A stretch of DNA of 64,000 bases from Cyclobacteriaceae bacterium (lineage in GTDB: Bacteria > Bacteroidota > Bacteroidia > Cytophagales > Cyclobacteriaceae), in assembly GCA_016786495.1 (NCBI GenBank), contig JAEUUJ010000059.1, positions 1 through 64,000 of the forward strand, given 5' to 3'. Made by a program: the position numbers and the translations under genes. Positions 32,011 through 40,410 of the stretch are shown here, piece after piece (position 1 is the stretch's first letter; each line of letters opens with the position of its first letter). Below the pieces are notes generated by a model. It saw nothing but the letters and a program-made list of their open reading frames with translations, made no database searches and had not been told where the DNA came from.

Positions 32011-32180
32011 TCGCTTTGTTAGCTCCGCTGTCGTAATAAGCAGGGTGAAAGTCGACTGACAATCACGGCAGATTGATTTTTAGTAGATCGGGTAGAAAGC
32101 GAGTGATAACCCCGAAGGGGTTAAATCTTAATAGACTTAGATTGAAGGCAAGTGACAACCCTGAAGGGGTTGAATATTAC
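32011..32180 (+). repeat. ~170-bp direct repeat, copy 2
   Basis: Near-identical to 31095-31265, with hairpins at 32108-32122 and 32157-32171. The 54 bp to the next stop codon hold no other feature. Confidence 0.9.
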
Positions 32181-32234
32181 GAACTCCGGTTGGGTTTCGC
32201 TGGAATTCTCAACGCTAAACAAGCACTTCTCTAA

Positions 32235-33491
32235 TCAGGTTTTTTGCTTTTTCTTTTTCGCGGCCGGGAATAAGATGTTGTTCAGGATGAGCCGATAACC
32301 TGCCGAATTGGGATGCTGGTTAAGATCGGTTGGCTCTTCACCCACCTGATGCTGATAATCTTCCGGATCGTGTCCACCGTAGTAGGTCCAGAAACCTTTG
32401 TTCAATACTCCGTGGATGTATTTGCTTTCGCGGATTTCTTTGTTTTCTCCCATCACTAAAACATCGGGCTTGATTAACGCGGTTTTAAATCCGGTCGTTT
32501 GTCCGAAGAATCCTTTGATCGCTTTCGTATGATTCTGCGTAAGCATCGTCGGAACCGGATCCCATTTGGCCGAGAACTCAAACAAGGTAAAGTAGTCGTT
32601 GTCCTGGCGGAGGCCGCGTTCGCGGGGTGGATTGTCAATCGAAGAGAACTCGTATTCATACGGATCGCGAACGAGTTTGAAATCCGTGAAGGCTAGTGTT
32701 TTTTCAAAGTCAAGTTTTTCCTGCGCTTCGGGATCCGATCCGTCACCATCGAACATCCGTTCACAGATATCGACACCTTCTGCGGAAAGTGCAATGTCAA
32801 AGCTGTCGGTTGCCGAGCACATGGCGAACATGAATCCGCCACCTGCAACAAACTCTTTTATCTTCTTTGCCACGGCGAGTTTCAGCAAGGAAACTTTATG
32901 AAAGCCATGTTTCTGCGCAAGTTCTTCTGCTTCCTTTTGTTGTTCAATGTACCAGCCGATGTTGGCGAATGAACTGTAGAATTTTCCATACTGACCGGTA
33001 AAGTCTTCATGGTGGAGGTGCAGCCAATCGTATTTCGGAAGTTGTCCGGCCAGCACTTCATCATCGAACACCATGTCGTACGGAATCTCTGCGTATGTAA
33101 GCACGAGGGTTACGGCATCGTCCCACGGCTGCGCACTTTTGGGTGTGTACACGGCAATGCGCGGACATTTCTCCAGCTTCATCACATCGTAATTGTTGGC
33201 CGGGCTCGCGATTTCATTCAGGATCTGGTTTGCCTGGGCATCCGAAATTACTTCAGAGGTAACTCCGCGAACCACCAGTTCATTCTGGATGGCAGGATGA
33301 AACTTGATCATGAAACTTCCGCCCCGGTAATTCAGGAGCCAGTCAACTTCGGTTTCCGATTTCAACACCCAATACGCAATCCCGTAGGCTTTCAGGTGGT
33401 TAGCCTGGCGTTCGTCCATCGGGATGAAAATATAGTTGGCCATCCCGACCTTAAAAACAATCAGAAAGCAAAACAAAAGGAGTCCCCGCAT
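32235..33491 (-). CDS. Secreted class I amidotransferase-fold protein
   Basis: A 418-residue exported protein (signal MRGLLLFCFLIVFKVGMA). The central part is GATase1-like: PRIAVYTPKSAQPWDDAVTLVLTYAEIPYD at the strand start, then AGGGFMFAMCSATDSFDIAL with a candidate nucleophile Cys. Closely similar proteins are often labelled 'asparagine synthetase B' in Bacteroidota, but nothing here resembles that enzyme. ATG 33491 gives the cleanest signal peptide; GTG 33500 is possible. Function unknown. Confidence 0.65.
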   Translation of the reverse strand: MRGLLLFCFLIVFKVGMANYIFIPMDERQANHLKAYGIAYWVLKSETEVDWLLNYRGGSFMIKFHPAIQNELVVRGVTSEVISDAQANQILNEIASPANNYDVMKLEKCPRIAVYTPKSAQPWDDAVTLVLTYAEIPYDMVFDDEVLAGQLPKYDWLHLHHEDFTGQYGKFYSSFANIGWYIEQQKEAEELAQKHGFHKVSLLKLAVAKKIKEFVAGGGFMFAMCSATDSFDIALSAEGVDICERMFDGDGSDPEAQEKLDFEKTLAFTDFKLVRDPYEYEFSSIDNPPRERGLRQDNDYFTLFEFSAKWDPVPTMLTQNHTKAIKGFFGQTTGFKTALIKPDVLVMGENKEIRESKYIHGVLNKGFWTYYGGHDPEDYQHQVGEEPTDLNQHPNSAGYRLILNNILFPAAKKKKQKT

Positions 33492-33652
33492 CGTATTCAC
33501 CCTGTTAATTCATTTAAATTTACCACTTGTGAGGCATTTCAGATCACCGCTGGTGGATTTACGTTCAAAACAGCAAAATAAATGCGGTTTTGCGTGTAAC
33601 ATTATCGTCTGTTAATCAACGTATAACCGTATCCTTTTCGTTACAAAATCAG

Positions 33653-34888
33653 ATGAATTTAGTCGAAAATATAAAAGAAGGTCTCCGTTCCGTACGCGCC
33701 AATATGCTGCGGTCGGTGCTAACGGCGGTAATCGTGGCCATTGGCATCAGTGCGCTGGTGGGTATTTCTACCGCGATTGACGCGATCAATGCGTCCGTGA
33801 GTGCCAGCCTTTCATCGCTGGGGGTTAACACGTTCGACATTTCATCGAAGGTATACCGCGGGGGAAGTACGCAAGGCGTTACGCAGAAAGTTTATCCGCC
33901 TCTGAAACTCAACGAAGCGCAGCGTTTCGTTGAGCAGTACCGTGTGCCCTCGGCTGTGTCTCTGTCTTCGTATTTATCGTGGGCTGCCGAAGTGAAGCAC
34001 GCTTCACTGAAAACAAACCCGAACGTTAGTATTCTGGGCGCAAACCAGGAGTATATGGCCATCAAAGGCCTGGAGCTTCAGAAGGGGCGCGGCCTGTCGA
34101 GCATTGAAGTTCAATATGGATCGCACGTAGCGGTTATCGGACATAAAATTTATACTGCGTTGTACAAAAACAACGAAGATCCGATCAACTCCAAGATCAA
34201 CTATGGCGGCATGCAACTAAAGGTTGTGGGCGTGATTGTGGAGAAGGGCCAGATGGCAGAAAATAATTACGACAACATGGTGATTGTTCCCATCCGGCTC
34301 GCGAACCAGATGGCGCAGGGCAGGGGATTGCAATATGAATTGACGGTGGGTATTGAAGATCCCGCCAAGGTGGAATACGCGATGGGCGAAGCAACCGGCC
34401 TGATGCGCTCGATCCGTGGAGATGAGGTTGGTCGTGAAGATTCGTTTACGATTGAACGCAGCGAAACAGCCGCTGAAACACTGGCAGACATTACAGGCGT
34501 GCTCCGCATCGGTGGATTTGTGATTTCGTTTGTAACGCTCCTGGGCGCATCGATCGCCCTGATGAACATCATGCTCGTATCCGTAACCGAACGTACGCGG
34601 GAAGTGGGTGTGCGGAAAGCGCTGGGCGCAACTCCGCTCCGTATCCGGCAGCAGTTTGTGATTGAAGCCATCGTTGTGTGCTTGCTCGGTGGAATTGTGG
34701 GCGTGCTTCTGGGTATAGGCTTCGGTAACCTTGTAGCGGTTATCCTTAGCCTCAAGATATTTGTTGTACCGTGGTTCTGGATGTTCATCGGGTTAACAGT
34801 TTGCGTGCTTGTAGGACTTCTCTCGGGATATTATCCGGCCAGCAAAGCTTCGCGACTTGACCCAATCGAATCGCTTAGATTTGAATAA
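33653..34888 (+). CDS. MacB/FtsX-type ABC transporter permease
   Basis: A 411-residue protein: one N-terminal transmembrane helix (residues ~20-40), a ~220-residue periplasmic MacB-PCD domain, and three C-terminal helices forming the FtsX domain (VTERTREVGVRKALGATPLRIRQQFVIEAIVVCLLGG...), ending ASRLDPIESLRFE. No ATPase or membrane-fusion gene is adjacent, so partners must be encoded elsewhere; a suitable ATPase is at 47579-48265. The ATG at 33653 is chosen because the N-terminal helix then follows normally. Confidence 0.9.
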   Translation: MNLVENIKEGLRSVRANMLRSVLTAVIVAIGISALVGISTAIDAINASVSASLSSLGVNTFDISSKVYRGGSTQGVTQKVYPPLKLNEAQRFVEQYRVPSAVSLSSYLSWAAEVKHASLKTNPNVSILGANQEYMAIKGLELQKGRGLSSIEVQYGSHVAVIGHKIYTALYKNNEDPINSKINYGGMQLKVVGVIVEKGQMAENNYDNMVIVPIRLANQMAQGRGLQYELTVGIEDPAKVEYAMGEATGLMRSIRGDEVGREDSFTIERSETAAETLADITGVLRIGGFVISFVTLLGASIALMNIMLVSVTERTREVGVRKALGATPLRIRQQFVIEAIVVCLLGGIVGVLLGIGFGNLVAVILSLKIFVVPWFWMFIGLTVCVLVGLLSGYYPASKASRLDPIESLRFE

Positions 34889-34918
34889 ACTCTGAAATTC
34901 AATCTTTTTAAAGGTTTT

Positions 34919-34948
34919 AAAAACTCCCCGCATTGGGGAGTTTTTTGT
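34919..34948 (+). terminator. Intrinsic terminator
   Basis: AAACTCCCC / GGGGAGTTT stem (9 bp) with a GCATT loop and T-rich 3' side, 31 bp after the permease stop. Confidence 0.85.
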
Positions 34949-35010
34949 TTTAGGGGATTCGATAATTTTAGGCTGCAAAATTGCGTTGAATCGCTGCGGG
35001 GAAACCACTC

Positions 35011-35907
35011 ATGAGAATAGCTCGACTTCTGTTAGTTTTTTTAGCTGTACCGGCAGGGATAAAATCTTCACTGGCGCAAAAAAAAGATGAAAATTCATAC
35101 CTCCGGATTACCAATATCCGGTATGCAACCCATACCCATTCCGATGCTGCATTGAACATGCTGAACGTGTACATGCCCAAAAAGGGGAGCAATTCCCCCA
35201 TGGTGATTTGGGTACACGGAGGGTCGTTGTCCTATGGCGACAAAGACAACATGCTTCACAAGCCCGAATATTTCACGGCCCGCGGATATGTATTTGTGTC
35301 ACTCAACTATCGGGTGTCGCCAGCAGTAAAACATCCCGTCCATGCGCAAGACGTTGCCGATGCGTTGGTGTGGCTGCACGAAAATGCCAAGCACTACAGT
35401 GGCGATCCGGAAAAGATGTTCCTGATCGGGCATTCGAATGGTGCCGACCTGGCTGCGCTGGTTGCACTCGACAGTAAATATTTGATCAAGTCGGGCGGAA
35501 GCCCGGCTATGTTAGACGGAGTTGTGTTGCTTGACGGTGAGGGGTATGACCTTTCGTTGCTCATGAAAACCGGCACCAACAAGATGAAGGAGTGGTACAT
35601 GGAGGCTTTCGGTAAAACCAAAAAAGAATGGGACCAGGCATCGGCTGTCAACTTTGTTAAACCCGACAGTAATTTGCCGCCTTTTATGGTTGCCTACGCA
35701 GATGATCAGGAGCCTTCGGAGAAACAGGCGATTGCATTGTCGAAGAAGTTATCGGAAGCCAATATCCGGAATACCGTTTTTCATTACGAGAAGAAAACAA
35801 CCAACTCGCTCAACAAAGAGCTGGGTAAGGAAACCGATAAACCTACCGAAGACATTTACCGCTTTCTGCAGGAGATTCACTACATCGCGGTTAATCCAAT
35901 CAAGTAA
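35011..35907 (+). CDS. Secreted alpha/beta hydrolase (carboxylesterase-like)
   Basis: A 298-residue exported enzyme (signal MRIARLLLVFLAVPAGIKSSLAQ). Motifs: oxyanion WVHGGSLSYGDKDN, nucleophile LIGHSNGADLAALVAL (Ser in GHSNG), acid and His near DDQEPSEKQ and the C-terminal region. The HGG..GHSNG pair fits the BD-FAE/hormone-sensitive-lipase-like esterases. Single gene between the permease terminator and the convergent SGNH hydrolase. Confidence 0.87.
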   Translation: MRIARLLLVFLAVPAGIKSSLAQKKDENSYLRITNIRYATHTHSDAALNMLNVYMPKKGSNSPMVIWVHGGSLSYGDKDNMLHKPEYFTARGYVFVSLNYRVSPAVKHPVHAQDVADALVWLHENAKHYSGDPEKMFLIGHSNGADLAALVALDSKYLIKSGGSPAMLDGVVLLDGEGYDLSLLMKTGTNKMKEWYMEAFGKTKKEWDQASAVNFVKPDSNLPPFMVAYADDQEPSEKQAIALSKKLSEANIRNTVFHYEKKTTNSLNKELGKETDKPTEDIYRFLQEIHYIAVNPIK

Positions 35908-36513
35908 TTACAGCAACGGCATTAATACCTTCGTCACGTTGGTGGCCACAATCTTATGCCCTTCGATATTCGGATGAATGCCATCGGCCTGATTGAGTTT
36001 TTCATCGCCCGCAACGCCCTCCAGCAGGAAGGGCATGAGGGAAGCCTTGTTCTTTTTGGCCAGTTCCGGGAACACCGCAGTGAATTGTGACGAATACGTG
36101 CTGCCCATGTTCGGGGGTACCATCATGCCCACCACCACAACCTTCACGGCAGGGTTTTTGGCTTTCACTTTGTCGATAATCGCCTGAAGATTCTTTTTGG
36201 TTTGGTCTACCGGCAAGCCGCGTAATCCATCGTTCGCGCCAAGCTCCAGCACAAACACATCAATCGGCTGCCGCAGCACCCAGTCGATACGCGACAAACC
36301 GCCCGCAGATGTTTCACCACTCAAACCGGCATTAACAATTTTCACGTTTTTACCGTTCTTAGTGAGTTGCTGTCCCGTTAATGTCGGGAAAGCTTCGTCT
36401 GGCGAGAGTCCGTAGCCCGCAGTAAGACTGTCGCCAAAAAATAGGATTACTTTTGGCTTGCTTTGAATGAAGAAGGCGATAACAATAAAGAGTGCGTATT
36501 TTCCGACTACCAT
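35908..36513 (-). CDS. SGNH-hydrolase, TesA-like arylesterase/lysophospholipase
   Basis: A 201-residue secreted SGNH-family enzyme. Block I is ILFFGDSLTAGYGL with the nucleophile Ser in GDSL; block II has GLSGETSAGG; block III ELGANDGLRGL; block V DGIHPNIEGHKI with Asp and His. This is the TesA arrangement (periplasmic thioesterase I/protease I/lysophospholipase L1). It is divergent from an ABC ATPase-permease pair, exactly as tesA is next to ybbA-ybbP in Escherichia coli. Confidence 0.9.
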   Translation of the reverse strand: MVVGKYALFIVIAFFIQSKPKVILFFGDSLTAGYGLSPDEAFPTLTGQQLTKNGKNVKIVNAGLSGETSAGGLSRIDWVLRQPIDVFVLELGANDGLRGLPVDQTKKNLQAIIDKVKAKNPAVKVVVVGMMVPPNMGSTYSSQFTAVFPELAKKNKASLMPFLLEGVAGDEKLNQADGIHPNIEGHKIVATNVTKVLMPLL

Positions 36514-36574
36514 ACCACGGGAATCAAATTTGTTGTAATAACGATATTATTCTGAAATAGATTTAGCAAAAACC

Positions 36575-37267
36575 ATGTCACAAACTGTTCTTCAGGCCGA
36601 AGGTCTTACCAAAACATACCGCTCCGGCACAAATTCGCTCACTGTACTCGATTCAGTGAGTTTTTCGGTGTCGCAGGGCGAAACACTCTCGATCATCGGT
36701 CCTTCCGGCAGCGGCAAAACAACGTTACTTGGCCTGTGTGCAGGATTAGACGTGCCCAGCAGTGGAATTATTTCATTGATGGGATTCAAGTTGAACGCCA
36801 TGAGCGAAGACGACCGCGCGCACATCCGCAACCAGTATGTTGGCTTTGTATTTCAGAACTTTCAGTTACTTCAAACGCTCACGGCACTCGAGAACGTGAT
36901 GGTTCCGCTGGAGCTGCGGGGCGAGAAAAATGTATCCGCGAAAGCGAAAGACCTGCTCGACCGTGTGGGCCTTGGGCAGCGCATGCATCATTATCCCACG
37001 CAGTTATCGGGGGGTGAGCAGCAGCGCGTGGCAATGGCACGGGCATTTATTACCGATCCGAAAATTTTATTTGCGGACGAACCTACCGGTAACCTTGACG
37101 AAGAAAATTCAAATCACGTAACGGACCTTTTGTTTTCGCTGAACAAGCAACAGCAAACCACCCTGATCCTGGTAACGCACAATCTGGAACTCGCTCAAAA
37201 AACCGAACGCATCCTGCGCATGCGCGGAGGCAAACTTGTTGATCAGCAATCCACAGCCGTGCTATGA
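36575..37267 (+). CDS. ABC transporter ATPase, YbbA/LolD-like
   Basis: A 230-residue ATPase with Walker [10 protein letters not shown] (42-50), Q-loop, signature [14 protein letters not shown], Walker [13 protein letters not shown] and H-loop VTHNLE. It belongs to the LolD/MacB-type subfamily. It overlaps the permease gene by 4 bp (ATGA), so the two form one transporter. Confidence 0.93.
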   Translation: MSQTVLQAEGLTKTYRSGTNSLTVLDSVSFSVSQGETLSIIGPSGSGKTTLLGLCAGLDVPSSGIISLMGFKLNAMSEDDRAHIRNQYVGFVFQNFQLLQTLTALENVMVPLELRGEKNVSAKAKDLLDRVGLGQRMHHYPTQLSGGEQQRVAMARAFITDPKILFADEPTGNLDEENSNHVTDLLFSLNKQQQTTLILVTHNLELAQKTERILRMRGGKLVDQQSTAVL

Positions 37268-39969
37268 TTGAGTACATCATCACGTTAAAGCGTAAAACCA
37301 GTAACATTTTTAACGATGGCTGGGTGTGGCGGATGGCGTGGCGCGATGCGCGCCATAATTTTTCGCGATTGTTTCTTTTTGTCGCTTCCCTAATCACGGG
37401 CATTGCAGCGGTTGTCGCACTCGACTCGCTGAACAATTCGTTGCAAGATGACATCGACCGCAATGCCAAAGAACTGTTGGGCGCGGATTATGTTATCAAC
37501 GCCAATCACAAGTTTGAACCCGAACTGTTAACGACCTTCGACTCTACAAAGGTTGAACAGGCATCACAGGCCGACATGGCTTCGATGGTGTTGTTCCTGA
37601 ATAACAACCAGTCGCGGCTGATCAGGCTGGTCGCGTTTGACGGGCCGTTTCCGTTTTACGGTGAACTTGAAACCCAGCCGGCCGATGCGTACACCAAAAT
37701 GAAGGGCGGGCGTTACGCCATGCTCGATGCGTCTCTCGCGAGTCAGTATGAAGTAAGCTCGGGCGATTCGCTTCGCATCGGTAACATCACGTTTAAAGTT
37801 GCCGGTGAAGTAAAGCGCCTTCCGGGTGGAGGCGGTATCCTCACCACGTTCACGCCTTCGGTATACATTTCGATGAGCGAGCTCGATTCCACCGGACTGG
37901 TTCAATACGGAAGCCGGGTAACGTATAAACGCTTTTTCAAAACCACTTCGGAAAGTGACGCTGAGAAACTGGTGGAGGATTTCAAGCCGCTGCTGCGGAA
38001 GTATGGCCACTCCTACGAAACAGTTGAAGGCCGAAGGGAAGGACTGGGCGAAGGCTTCAACGCCATCTATCGGTTCTTTTCGTTGCTGGCATTTCTGGCA
38101 TTGATTCTCGGTTGCATTGGTGTCGCCAGCTCGGTTCACATTTACGCGCGTGAAAAGCGCGATGAAGTTGCGGTGCTGCGATGCCTCGGTTCTACCGGAT
38201 GGCAGGCATTTAACATTTATTTTATTCAGATTTTTTTCCTGGGCGTGATCGGAAGTGTGATCGGTGCGTTTATGGGTGCCGGTATTCAGCAGCTTATTCC
38301 GGTGCTGTTCCGCGACATGCTTCCGCTGGAAGTGAGCTTCTCCATCTCCTGGATATCGATTGCCCAGGGCGTTGTGCTCGGAACACTCGTGTCGGTTTTA
38401 TTCTCCATGCTTCCGCTGATCGCGGTACGGTTTGTTCCGCCCCTCACGGTGTTGCGTTCGGATTTTGAATCGGTCAAAACGTTTTCAAAGTCGCGGTTGG
38501 TTGCTATGGTATTGATTGCCTTGTTTCCCTTTTTGTTTGCCACCTACCAAACGCACAGTTGGCGCATGGGCCTGATGTTTTCACTTGGCTTGGCCGGAGC
38601 GCTGGGGCTGCTCACATTGGTGGCAATGGGATTGTTGTACCTCGTCAGGAAGTTTTTCCCGACAAATGCTTCGTTTGTATGGCGGCATGCACTGTCGAAT
38701 TTGTTCCGCCCGAATAACCAGACGCGGATGCTCATGGTGTCAATCGGACTGGGTGCATTTATCATTGCCACGCTGAACATCGTTGAGAAGAGTTTGCTGG
38801 GGCAGGTGGAGTTTACCGGACAGGAGAATCAGTCGAATACGATTTTGTTCGACATTCAGCCTTCGCAGAAAGACGGTGTGGTTAAGCTGATGAAAGAGAA
38901 CAACCTGGACGTGAAGCAGGTCGTCCCCATCATTACGTGCCGGCTGAGTATGATCAACGGCAAAACAGTTGATGAAATCCAGCAAGACACTACCGATCGT
39001 ATCCGTAACTGGGCACTCACGCGTGAATATCGGGTAACGTATCGCGACAGCCTGACGGCTTCTGAAGAATTGTTAAAAGAGTATAAGAAAGATGACCTGG
39101 TTGTTAAGTTTCCTCCGCCTGAATTGCAGCACCGGGTAAAAAATCCGTCCGGATTATTCAAAGTGCCCATCCAAACAAAAGAAGACCAGAGGTACTATGG
39201 TGGAGTGATCGGAGACTCTGCGGTGGTTAACATACCGGTTACCCGGGATTCAGTTTTTGTGACGATCTCCGAAGGCATGACCGATGAGTTACAGGTTACG
39301 GTGGGCGATTCGCTCGTGTTTGACGTACAGGGCGTTCCGGTGCGGGTGATCATCAGCGGTATTCGGAAAGTTGACTGGCCGAAAGATCCGCCCAACTTCA
39401 TCTTTGTTTTCCCGACCGGTGTGCTGGAGAATGCTCCGCAGATTTTTGTAGCCACTACCCGCATTGACGATCAGCAGGTAGCCAACCGGTTCCAGCAGCA
39501 ACTCGTAACGCTGTATCCCAACGTTTCGCTGATTGACTTGCGGTTAATTCTCAGTACGATCAACGAACTGTTCGACAAACTCGGGCTGGTGGTACGCTTC
39601 CTGGCGTTGTTCAGCATCATCACCGGATTGGTGGTGCTGGCCGGAGCGGTAATCAACAGCAAGTTCGTGCGGATGAAAGAGAACGTGTTGCTTCGCACCA
39701 TCGGTGCGCGCTCGCGCCACATCCGGGGCATTACACTGGTGGAATACGCGTATCTCGGATTATTCTCCGCACTGACGGGTCTGATCTTATCACTGGGAGG
39801 TGGCTGGCTGCTGACGAAATTTTTCTTTGAGATTACGTTCGCGTTCGACTGGCTCGAACTGCTGATTATTACGGGAGGCGTGGTATTGCTTACGATGGTG
39901 ATTGGCTGGTGGAACTCGCGCGATGTAATCAACACACCCCCTCTGCAGATTTTGCGAAAGGAAAGCTAG
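37264..39969 (+). CDS. Large FtsX-family permease, YbbP-like
   Basis: A 901-residue permease with about ten transmembrane helices: N-terminal helix near residues 35-55, a periplasmic domain, three helices (~265-380, SLLAFLALILGCIGVASSVHIYAREKRDEVAVLRCLGSTGWQ), a fourth pair in the middle, a second periplasmic domain (~510-740), and three final helices ending PLQILRKES. Two FtsX repeats in one chain match YbbP. With the upstream ATPase and the divergent TesA-like esterase, this is the tesA-ybbAP locus. Confidence 0.9.
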   Translation: MIEYIITLKRKTSNIFNDGWVWRMAWRDARHNFSRLFLFVASLITGIAAVVALDSLNNSLQDDIDRNAKELLGADYVINANHKFEPELLTTFDSTKVEQASQADMASMVLFLNNNQSRLIRLVAFDGPFPFYGELETQPADAYTKMKGGRYAMLDASLASQYEVSSGDSLRIGNITFKVAGEVKRLPGGGGILTTFTPSVYISMSELDSTGLVQYGSRVTYKRFFKTTSESDAEKLVEDFKPLLRKYGHSYETVEGRREGLGEGFNAIYRFFSLLAFLALILGCIGVASSVHIYAREKRDEVAVLRCLGSTGWQAFNIYFIQIFFLGVIGSVIGAFMGAGIQQLIPVLFRDMLPLEVSFSISWISIAQGVVLGTLVSVLFSMLPLIAVRFVPPLTVLRSDFESVKTFSKSRLVAMVLIALFPFLFATYQTHSWRMGLMFSLGLAGALGLLTLVAMGLLYLVRKFFPTNASFVWRHALSNLFRPNNQTRMLMVSIGLGAFIIATLNIVEKSLLGQVEFTGQENQSNTILFDIQPSQKDGVVKLMKENNLDVKQVVPIITCRLSMINGKTVDEIQQDTTDRIRNWALTREYRVTYRDSLTASEELLKEYKKDDLVVKFPPPELQHRVKNPSGLFKVPIQTKEDQRYYGGVIGDSAVVNIPVTRDSVFVTISEGMTDELQVTVGDSLVFDVQGVPVRVIISGIRKVDWPKDPPNFIFVFPTGVLENAPQIFVATTRIDDQQVANRFQQQLVTLYPNVSLIDLRLILSTINELFDKLGLVVRFLALFSIITGLVVLAGAVINSKFVRMKENVLLRTIGARSRHIRGITLVEYAYLGLFSALTGLILSLGGGWLLTKFFFEITFAFDWLELLIITGGVVLLTMVIGWWNSRDVINTPPLQILRKES

Positions 39970-39975
39970 TGATGA

Positions 39976-40033
39976 CCGTCATTGCGAGCCTTGAGCCTGT
40001 CTGTGGACGGGCGAGGGGCGCGGCAATCCCGGT
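39976..40033 (+). repeat. Degenerate palindromic extragenic repeat
   Basis: CGTCATTGCGAGCC ... GCGGCAATCCCG with an internal palindrome-like insert (GCCTGTCTGTGGACGGGC). The outer halves resemble the TCATTGCGAG..GCAATC extragenic repeats found across bacteria. Confidence 0.5.
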
Positions 40034-40088
40034 CAATTGTAAATAAAAAATCTTCTCCTTAACATTGCACTCTCTTTTCGCGAGAGAA

Positions 40089-40162
40089 GGGCCCATAGCT
40101 CAGCTGGTTAGAGCACTTGACTCATAATCAAGGGGTCGCTGGATCGTGCCCAGCTGGGCCCA
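40089..40162 (+). tRNA. tRNA with CAT anticodon (Met, or Ile2 if lysidine-modified), odd T-loop
   Basis: Full cloverleaf: acceptor GGGCCCA/TGGGCCC, D-arm TAGCTCAGCTGGTTAGAGC, anticodon stem CTTGA/TCAAG with loop CTCATAA, T-stem GCTGG/CCAGC, discriminator A. The T-loop reads ATCGTGC instead of TTCGAGC: bases 54 and 58 are exchanged (A54, T58) relative to the near-universal T54-A58 pair. Confidence 0.85.
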
Positions 40163-40171
40163 CTGAATTTC

Positions 40172-40199
40172 AGGTAGCGCAGTTCTTGTGCTACCTTTT
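40172..40199 (+). terminator. Terminator after tRNA
   Basis: Stem GGTAGC..CA / TG..GCTACC followed by TTTTG, 10 bp after the tRNA. Confidence 0.7.
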
Positions 40200-40311
40200 G
40201 TCATTTAAAAAAGGCTCTCCTCGGAATGTCCTATTTAAAAGTTATGTTCGGATAAAAAATAATTATTGGCTTTCGTTTTCTAACTTATTTTTGAAATCGT
40301 TAGATTTCGTT

Positions 40312-40348
40312 ATCCCGCAGGAGTGGAACTCTTGTGGGATTTTTTTTA
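40312..40348 (+). terminator. Hairpin with T-run
   Basis: ATCCCGCA..GAGT / ACTC..TGTGGGAT followed by eight T residues. It lies between the tRNA and the PqiA-like gene in an otherwise featureless AT-rich stretch (40200-40410). Confidence 0.75.
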
Positions 40349-40410
40349 GTACAGCTCTTTAGTCATGAAACTTTTAACCCCTAAAGATTAATACAAAAAA
40401 AAGAGGCAAA

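Larger units (their letters stand above)
31095..32180. mobile_element. REP-associated tyrosine transposase unit
   Basis: A Y1 (HUH) transposase gene with ~300 bp of palindrome-rich DNA lies between two near-identical ~170-bp direct repeats. The combination of a stand-alone RAYT-like gene and small hairpins with 3-nt loops is the hallmark of REP/RAYT systems. Confidence 0.75.

Noticed and set aside
32235-33491. Asparagine synthetase B, a common database label for similar proteins
   Set aside because: The protein is exported and shows neither the N-terminal Ntn glutaminase Cys2 nor an ATP-pyrophosphatase domain.
40117-40362. An ORF starting in the CAT tRNA (MTHNQGVAG...)
   Set aside because: This is the usual translation of a tRNA sequence, and it runs into AT-rich non-coding DNA.
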